Source: Chrysogorgia sp. JL179-B06 (Eukaryota > Cnidaria > Anthozoa > Scleralcyonacea > Chrysogorgiidae). Taken from it: a stretch of 64,000 nt of DNA. Numbering within the stretch: position 1 is the stretch's first letter; every line of letters starts with the position of its first letter. The notes under the pieces are model-generated. The model made no database searches, was not told where the DNA came from, and worked only from the letters and a program-made list of their open reading frames with translations. Shown here one piece after another: positions 57,760 to 64,000 of the stretch. A program made the position numbers and the translations under genes. The stretch covers positions 11,077,501-11,141,500 of the forward strand of contig JAYKKM010000439.1 in the NCBI GenBank assembly GCA_035772405.1, written 5' to 3'.

Positions 57760-57793
57760 AATCTCGTTCCCAGAGCCTTCGGGGAACGAGATT
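57760..57793. repeat. Short hairpin
   Basis: AATCTCGTTCCC and GGGGAACGAGATT are complementary around AGAGCCTTC; it is probably the end of a degraded MITE. From 57800 to 58620 I see no further gene. Confidence 0.5.
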
Positions 57794-58620
57794 TCCTCCC
57801 ACTACAGGCGCGATCCAATGCCCCACCACTGTGAGTTTTGCTTACAAAAACGACGACGGCATTCTCAACAACATAAAAATAATATTCTAAACCCTATTAC
57901 CATTATAGACCACTTTCACGTTACGTTTTCAGACACTTTTGAAGCTTGACAGTTTGCATTGTCATTGCACTTAGTATGCAGGGTAAACCGCTTAACTAAA
58001 ACTCGTTCAAATGGGTGACGTCGTCCACAGAACACGAGCTGTAAATGAAGTCCTGTTTAGAAAGAGGAGGTCGTTGAAAATTCTTGTTCGACTAATAATT
58101 AAACTTAGCTTTTGTTGGGGATGAAAAATTGCATTATTAAGAAACGATGACCTTACTGCTCACGCCGTGTTTTTGTAAACTCCCTAACGTCAAATTCCCA
58201 ACGTGTGCCCGGCGGGGATGCTATTCACCCTCGAATTGATTCGTGCATTAGAGATACATTGCTGGGTTGTTTTCTGGATCGTTTAATCTGATTACCTATT
58301 TTCAAACTTTTATCATGTTTTAATAATGGAAACTGTGTATTGTATATATGAAACTTTTATTACTTTGAAGACTGAACAACTATTGTATGGAAATCTTTAA
58401 GCCAAATATTTGCATTTAAAAACAATTTACATTGTGGAATTTTATCCACGGTTTATGACAATAAGAAAAGCGTAACAAAAACACAAGTCGTAGTCACAGT
58501 TTTTAGCTTACCGAGAGTTACACAACATCCTAAGTGTTTATATCATAGCATATATCAATATAAAAAAAATAAATTATTTTTTAAAAGAATAAGCAGACTT
58601 GTAAAAAGGGCGTGAAAATC

Positions 58621-58636
58621 CCGTGTTTATACACGG
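58621..58636. repeat. Short palindrome CCGTGTTTATACACGG
   Basis: A 6-bp stem around TTAT, followed by ATGGCCAATCAGAG, resembles a MITE terminus. Confidence 0.35.
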
Positions 58637-58790
58637 CTATATAATGGCCAATCAGAGCTCGCGTAAGAGGTAACTTATTTTATAAAAGCATATTAAAAGT
58701 TTAGGTAGTTGCAGCTTAAAGTTAGTAAAGTTGTAAAGGTTTTGCTGTGCAAGTTGTGTTAAGTTGTCGGCAATACTAAGAAAAACTTGA

Positions 58791-58859
58791 GCTCCAGACA
58801 GGACTTGAACCCGCACCTTCTGAATGTTAGCCATGCAGACGCTCTAACCATTGAGCCAC
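58791..58859 (-). tRNA. tRNA-like sequence, degraded
   Basis: A box TGGCTCAATGG, B box GGTTCAAGTCC. The anticodon arm carries an insertion (TCTGCATGGCTAAC) and the 5' acceptor strand is lost. It is not a functional tRNA. Confidence 0.5.
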
Positions 58860-58937
58860 TATATTTAGAACTAAAATGGCGTTAATTGCGGTATTAATTA
58901 TACCAGGCTTAAATACCGTAATTAACCTTTCCCTGTC

Positions 58938-59009
58938 ATCTTAGTAACTCAATGGTTAGAGCGTCTGGCTAACATTCAGAAGGTTATGGGTTCGAGTCCT
59001 GTCTGGAGC
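58938..59009 (+). tRNA. tRNA-like sequence, possible Val(AAC) ancestry
   Basis: The anticodon arm TCTGG-CTAACAT-TCAGA pairs and has U33 with anticodon AAC; the D arm CTC...GAG and B box GGTTCGAGTCC are present. The acceptor stem pairs poorly, so this is likely a tRNA-derived repeat head. Confidence 0.5.
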
Positions 59010-59067
59010 TCTGAGTTTTTCTGAGCATTGACAACTTAACACAGCTTGCACAGCAAAACCTTTACAA

Positions 59068-59333
59068 TTTTATATTAACAGTTGTCCCTATGTTGCTATA
59101 AGACCTAAAAAGCGTTAAAATATTATAAAATAATTAAACCAAAAAATCGTAGTTGTTGGTCTCGATACTTTTTAAAAAGTATTTGTTTTTAAACATTTGC
59201 AACAAGGAAAACTGTAGGGGGCCACCTTAAACAGGTGGCGAGCTGTCAGTGCTCTGTTCTCAGCTAATCTAGATATGTTACCAGCACAAAAAAGATGGGA
59301 CGAGTGTTGCTTTTCAACTTCAACCACTTTTAT
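59068..59333. other. AT-rich spacer, nothing recognised
   Basis: No ORF, RNA or repeat signal was recognised between the foldback element and the 3' end of the TLDc gene. Confidence 0.4.
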
Positions 59334-59339
59334 TTTATT
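59334..59339 (-). terminator. AATAAA poly(A) signal of TLDc gene
   Basis: TTTATT on the plus strand (also at 59329-59334) lies about 115 nt after the stop of the TLDc exon. Confidence 0.5.
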
Positions 59340-59452
59340 CAATCAATATTTCCTAAAATTTTCAGCACTTCTACTATTTTTGAAGTTTTTAATCTATACA
59401 AGATAAGGTTATCATACACTTCATGTGTTGTTGTTTTATGAGCTTGGCATGG

Positions 59453-59778
59453 CTAGCGTAAGTAAAACACTTCAACTTCGGATGGAGAGAAGTTGAAAGT
59501 GCCAGCCAAAAGAGCTCGGATGTTTATGTGGCTGTAACTGTAGCCTGGGAGAGGTTGGTATGTGTAACCAAGATTTGTGTAGGAGTCGCTTTTTGAGTTA
59601 GCATTGTTTGAGATGTACAAGTCATGACCACGTCCAAAGGTTGGACCGTCACCATTGTTGCTGTAAATTGCCTCACCTGCATCGCTTCGATTTACTGGAG
59701 CTTTAAATGGCTGCAGGTTGTCCTTATTTTTGAGGGAAAAAATAAACGAGCTCGAGCTTGACTTAAAACCACTCGATC
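59453..59778 (-). CDS. TLDc-domain protein, terminal exon of a host gene
   Basis: The exon has no ATG. It begins at 59778 after a TTATTTTTCTAG acceptor and reads 107 codons to TAG at 59453. The protein contains SSSSSFIFSLKNKDNLQPFK, AIYSNNGDGPTFGRGHDLYI, SYTNLGYTYQPPPGY and ends RALLAGTFNFSPSEVEVFYLR. The PTFG-x-GHDLYI and F-x-P-x-EVEVFY patterns are the C-terminal half of a TLDc domain (TBC/LysM-associated, as in OXR1 and TLDC proteins). This class is greatly expanded in cnidarians, often downstream of extracellular domains. Upstream exons are not found before the polymerase pseudogene at 61.2 kb, so either the intron is long or the gene has lost its 5' part. Confidence 0.8.
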
Positions 59779-60319
59779 CTAGAAAAATAAAAAGGTAAAA
59801 AAAAGAATTGCTTGGTTTGATTGAATCAAATAAAACTTTCGTTAGACCAAGCCATTAATGTCATTGAACATTAATGAATGTTTTCTGACTTGTTAATAAC
59901 GAAATAAATAAATACGTGTTTAACCACTACTGCTTTTAGTAACCTAGAATTTCCAGGTTTAATGAGAGAACAAATATGTTGTCTCGGCATCATGATAAGT
60001 TTTCTTCGCGAGCTGATTGTGCAGTTTGAGTTTTAGCATAACGATGACCATAAGCACTAAAAACACGAATTTAAATGGTGAATCAAGCTTTTATACATGA
60101 TATTATCTAACGCAATATGAAAGAACTACATGTACACGGTATAACCTTATTAATTTGTTGTACAGCACAAACACACAATTATATCACAAAACTAGTACTC
60201 GATGCGCAGTCCCATGAATTGGCTATATGTTCTTTAACTTCTCACAAAATTTAACTTAGAGCTAAACGAAAGGGGGATGTTGAGAAGCGTTTGATCACCA
60301 ATGTTTTCCAAAAGATTGG
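59779..60319. other. Probable intron or intergenic DNA
   Basis: AT-rich sequence with no exon-like frames on the minus strand and no recognised repeat. Confidence 0.4.
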
Positions 60320-60690
60320 ATTCAGCCGATTTTATGGCTGATATGTATGGCACAATCTGTTGACGAGGTTATTGTACAACTTAACAACGCGCTTGACGAA
60401 CTGATGGATTGGTGCAGGTTAAATTCCTTAACTCCTCGCCCGAAAACGTGCGAAGCAATGATAATGCATACAGGGAACTATATTGGTCCCTAATGCATTA
60501 ATACTTTGATCACATAAAATAAAGTGGTTAACCTTACTCAAGATGGTTAGGAGTTACGATTGATAATAAAGTTACGTGGACTAAACACGTACAGGGGTCA
60601 AAAACGTTTTGCTAACAAATTAAACTTTATAAAATGTAGCAAATTTCTACCCAAACAAATGCTTTTTCCCTTCTGTAATAATGCAATGAT
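60320..60690 (+). pseudogene. LINE reverse transcriptase fragment
   Basis: One frame reads AQSVDEVIVQLNNALDELMD, then DWCRLNSLTPRPKTCEAMIM, followed after stops by LGVTIDNKVTWTKHV in another frame. This is the segment after the YADD motif of a non-LTR reverse transcriptase, where the chain turns to the thumb. It is broken by stops and frameshifts and is unrelated to LINE 1 and LINE 2 in detail. Confidence 0.7.
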
Positions 60691-60754
60691 AATATGTACT
60701 TAATCATAAACACATGACCCCACAAGCGACAATCTTTAACCCTTATTGTGTTTC

Positions 60755-60767
60755 AATAATAATAATA

Positions 60768-60800
<33 letters not shown>
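60755..60800. repeat. (AAT)n/(ATT)n microsatellite
   Basis: An AATAAT run switches to ATTATT at its centre, forming a palindrome; it may be the tail of the preceding LINE fragment. Confidence 0.7.
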
Positions 60801-61069
60801 GCAGTATGACACGTATGAATGCTAATTACATAAAAAGTAACATAGGGCGCAAGTACGTAACCTATGTTGCTGTCAAGGATTAATATAAAACAAATTGTTG
60901 TAACAGAATATCTATACTAAAACTTAATAAGTCTAAACTGTTTAAAAGTCATTAAAATTATCTACCAGCAAAATCGTAAAAATTATCAGAGGATTATCTA
61001 TCTCATAGTGATGTTTGCCTTCTTGTATAATCAGGCTATATTAAATCTTTCATCCGATTTGACTTCCTT

Positions 61070-61115
61070 TCATGTAATGACTTTAATGTAATGACTTTCA
61101 TGTAATGACTTTCGT
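61070..61115. repeat. ATGTAATGACTTT minisatellite
   Basis: About three and a half tandem copies of a 13-14-bp unit lie just downstream of the polymerase pseudogene. Confidence 0.6.
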
Positions 61116-61182
61116 GCGATGTTTAGGGTACTGGAGATCACTCATCTCTGCATCCTTAATAGAACGTCTCTTCCACACCGAC

Positions 61183-63670
61183 TTAAGTGTGGTCAACACC
61201 ACAACTTGTGATGGTGGACGTAATATCATTTACCACAATGTTTTTATGACCATACGCGTAGGAGTCAATGCCGTTGCCTAAGAGGTATCGTTTGTCGTCA
61301 AAACAGGACAACGACACTTTGTTAATTTCGTAACTACTGAGTTGATGTTTAACACTTCTAATGGTCTTCATTGTGTGACGTAATTGTTTTTGCTCAAGTA
61401 ACACATTTTTGTAATCTTCATGCGTAATTACCTTTTTGATAATGTTTTTTCTAACCCCTTTAGCGGTTTTTCCACCGCCACCATTTTCTTTTAAATAACT
61501 ATACATCTTACTGCGTAACCCAACGAATTTTATAATTGGCACGCCAGCGCACTCATCTTTCATCTTACCGATAACTTTCTTGTTCTCTTTAAAAGGCGAA
61601 CGGGTTGTCTGCAGGGTAGTCACTGTTGTCAAACTTTTCACGTTCCTTAATAAAGTCAGAGTAAACGTCGTCTGTAACGATTGTGTACAACAAGCTATCT
61701 GTGTCAGTGAAGTGTAATGTACAGCTATTATTCGAGTACTTTTTAAGTATGTAATTATAGTGGAAATCGTACATCAATGTTTCACTCAAATCAAGTATAC
61801 ACATGCCGACGTATGCTGGCCTGTTTAATGTCAACGTTTCTTTAACTTTATGGACCGCGACTAAGTTCTTGTTAAATATTTTACAAGACACAAACGTTGG
61901 CTTTGAGACAAGCTTCTTGAAATTCTTTACACTCATGGTCACTAATCTCACATCTACACGCATCCTCAAGTTTTCCATCGTTTTGCCAAATACGCTGTTA
62001 TTCATCAACTTAAAAAAAAAAAGAAAAAAAAAGTCCTTCTCAAAAGCGTTTTTAGCACCAGTTCTTTTGACTGTATTAAAGTCAATGTAGTCCACTTAGA
62101 CTGGTCAAATTGCAAGTCTCTATATGGACCTTAATTTTCAATCCAAGTTCGAGGTACAGCTGTAGATTTCTATAATGACACACGTACTTTTCTTTGGCTC
62201 TCAAATTCGTCACCAATTTCTTCACACCACGAACGCTCACATTGAATTTGTCTCTGATTTTCTTACAATATTCCGATAGCATACCAACCGTTATTTCCAT
62301 CTTCTCAGGGGCTAATGGATAGTCATTGCATGTAGGTCGTGCAAATGGCTAGGGTTTCCAAGTCAACCTCAATTAGTAACCCTTTTTTACTGTTGTTATG
62401 GTAGTCACACAAATTCACCCCCTTTATTTGCTCTTCAGTTAGCCACTTAAAACCGCCTGTATAGGAAGGCTTTGGCTCATTGCCCACCCATATAGATTAT
62501 TAGCGTCAAGATACATGAGATGTTTTGATGGCTTCGTAGCGTCGTAACTTTTCATGTACTTATTGTTAGCCACACCATGCCTGTTACTTATGTAACATGT
62601 CAATGTCAATGTCAGATAACAACTCAAGTTCTACACCAGTCATCTTCAACATAGCGTCCCAAGCTAACCCAGGTGATGTAAAATAGTGACAAGGGTCTAA
62701 CTTATATTCACGACGACACGTCTTTCTAAAGTTCTCAAAAACGTCTGCTAAAAGCAACACATCACGTTTCAAATACAGATCGTGATACCCATGCACCCAT
62801 GTTCTCAATGTCAAAGTAGTCCCACACATTACAAGCGTGCTCGTGCAATTCTTCTGACAAGTCTTCATCATTCAGAATACTATAGAAATCCTTTCGTGCA
62901 GGTAATTTGCGTTCGTTGAATTTATCGAAGGAGTCCATATAATCGTAATGATAGACCCCTTTTCTGGTCATTAATGTCAACCCTTCGTCGTGGAACACCT
63001 CGGATGTATATTTGTAGGCGTCTTGTGGTAAGTTCTTCCCCAAATTGTCCAGAGAACTATACTCATAAACTGAAAGCTGTCCAAGAATACCAGGTTCTTT
63101 CCAACCATAAAAGCCATATACTTTTCCATATTGTTTGGTATCACGTTAATGTCTTGACCAAACTTGCCAATTTCCTGCATGATAAAATGGCTATAACCAC
63201 GTAAATTGTGAAAGATCACAGGTATTTTATCAGACAATCTAAAGTTTACGTTACAGTCACGGTGCGCAGATCCTCTATACTTCCTTGTAACATGACAGTG
63301 GTCCCTTACTTTAACGTCAACATTAGTGTACTCGATGCCACAAATATGGCAACTTTTAGCTTCACTAAAGTCTTTTTTATCATCGTTAGTTAGTACGATT
63401 TCTTTGTTGAAGTTGCTGGCTGATACCCCCTTGCAATACTCAGCTTTAATGAACTTATTCACTGCGTTTTTACCACGATACACCTTAACCGGTTTACTGT
63501 GTGCGTTGTCATAGCAACAAACCACTTTATATCCATACCCACAATCGATATGTCTCTGGTAAGCGTTCGTATAACTTGATTCACTCGATGGTGAGGTTGT
63601 GTGTACCTTCCGTGTTACAGCTTCTAAGTCTGCGTACAGTGTACGTACAGGGGCGAAGTCTGCGTTACAC
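61183..63670 (-). pseudogene. Second Polinton-type DNA polymerase B with endonuclease-VII-like zinc motif, frameshifted
   Basis: Consecutive minus-strand frames, each shifted from the last, spell a near-complete protein-primed polymerase. They show Exo I YADLEA (about 63640), a zinc/His-Me motif CHICG...DHCH...RGSAHRDCN (63351-63255), Exo II NLRGYSHF whose expected Asp is missing (63207), Exo [15 protein letters not shown] (62784), motif [11 protein letters not shown] (62510), motif B KLMNNSVFGKT (62011) and motif C FTDTDSLLY (61705). At least five frameshifts and an A-run insertion before motif B break it. It differs from the polymerase at 10.9-12.2 kb, so it marks a second, older element. 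A TAG lies just upstream at about 63675. Confidence 0.88.
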
Positions 63671-63838
63671 TACAAATGTTACATTAAGTTGTTTACTATA
63701 GTTTTCGTATTTCACTTTCATGCCTTTTTGCGGCATCTTAATCGCTTGCTTTTTTTTCACGTTTAAGCACATCCACACGACTACATTCATAATTCATGGA
63801 TACCGGACACTGACATAATCAAAATGTGAGTTAATGTA
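63671..63838. other. Intergenic region between polymerase pseudogene and rightmost ORF
   Basis: A T-run and a TGCCTTTTTGCGGCA hairpin near 63721 are seen; there is no clear TATA box. Confidence 0.35.
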
Positions 63839-64000
63839 ATGGCTGAAGGTGGAGAAGATTTCGACGAGTTTGAGATGAAATATTTCAGCAATTTCGAGGC
63901 GTACACTGACGAAGATCTAACGCAAGAGCTCACCAGTGCTGAAAATATGATCAGTAACATTGATGATGAGTACGCTGATGGGACAAGTATACCGAATGAC
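63839..64000 (+). CDS. Acidic protein, 3' partial at window edge
   Basis: From ATG 63839 the frame is open for 54 codons to the end of the window. The start MAEGGEDFDEFEMKYFSNF and the following DEDLTQELTSAE and NIDDEYADG are strongly acidic, with no recognised domain. It diverges from the polymerase pseudogene and may be another gene of the same old element or a host gene; the visible part cannot decide. Confidence 0.45.
   Translation, partial: MAEGGEDFDEFEMKYFSNFEAYTDEDLTQELTSAENMISNIDDEYADGTSIPND

Larger units (their letters stand above)
58731..59067. repeat. 337-bp foldback element with inverted tRNA-like pair
   Basis: Arms beginning TTGTAAAGGTTTTGCTGTGC and ending in its complement each contain a tRNA-like sequence pointing outward, and the centre GTTAATTGCGGTATT/AATACCGTAATTAAC is also palindromic. 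Apart from the conserved tRNA boxes it is unrelated in sequence to the pairs in the array, but the architecture is the same. Confidence 0.75.

Noticed and set aside
61183..63670. The two polymerase regions as halves of one gene split by the array
   Set aside because: Both contain their own motif B and motif C, with clearly different sequences; they belong to separate elements.

Overview
The window is animal nuclear DNA, most likely from a cnidarian and probably an anthozoan (coral or sea anemone). The reasons are a TLDc-domain terminal exon of a type I know mainly from cnidarians, a recurrent anthozoan repeat-associated ORF, CR1/L2-like LINEs, Tc1 elements, and a Maverick/Polinton (adintovirus-like) provirus. 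There is no bacterial gene architecture. Many open frames begin at GTG or TTG, so I moved starts to the first plausible ATG.

Region 1 (1-13.75 kb) is an endogenous Polinton/adintovirus whose left end lies outside the window. It carries a packaging ATPase, adenain-type protease, double-jelly-roll major capsid protein, penton-like minor capsid protein, a basic core protein and a chromodomain integrase. It also carries accessory genes: a bZIP-like regulator followed by a histone-type 3' stem-loop, an LRR membrane protein, a Bcl-2-like protein, a cassette of three small genes each with its own TATA box, and a triple GRF zinc-finger protein flanked by palindrome-rich repeats. The four structural genes on the minus strand are 0-2 nt apart. 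DNA polymerase B is present only as its C-terminal part, with a canonical 105-nt intron. The morphogenesis genes are open, so the copy is young or constrained, but as seen here it cannot encode a complete polymerase.

Region 2 (13.76-55.83 kb) is a direct tandem array of ten composite units, about 3.1-3.2 kb each where no LINE is inserted. A unit contains, in order: a palindromic minisatellite, a head-to-head pair of tRNA-like sequences, an (AT)n tract, a 5S rRNA-like sequence, a dead Tc1 transposase on the minus strand with one shared stop codon, a 265-bp MITE, and a short TATA-driven ORF fragment. Units 3 and 4 carry the same 3.8-kb LINE at the same base inside the tRNA-like B box. Unit 3 also carries a second LINE that replaced its 5S-like sequence and half of its transposase. 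Shared defects and near-identity show that the array grew by duplication or unequal exchange after the transposase died.

Region 3 (55.83-64 kb) is host sequence with old repeats: MITEs, a Crypton/DUF3504-like fragment, a second and different inverted tRNA-like pair, the terminal exon of a TLDc gene, a decayed reverse transcriptase fragment, and a nearly full-length but multiply frameshifted second Polinton DNA polymerase B with an endonuclease-VII-like zinc motif. An acidic ORF runs off the right edge.

The most unusual signals are the histone-like mRNA 3' end on a viral regulator gene, two unrelated families of foldback elements built from head-to-head tRNA-like sequences, the array of Pol III-type promoters, and the GRF protein bracketed by GGTAACGTTACC and CRE palindromes.
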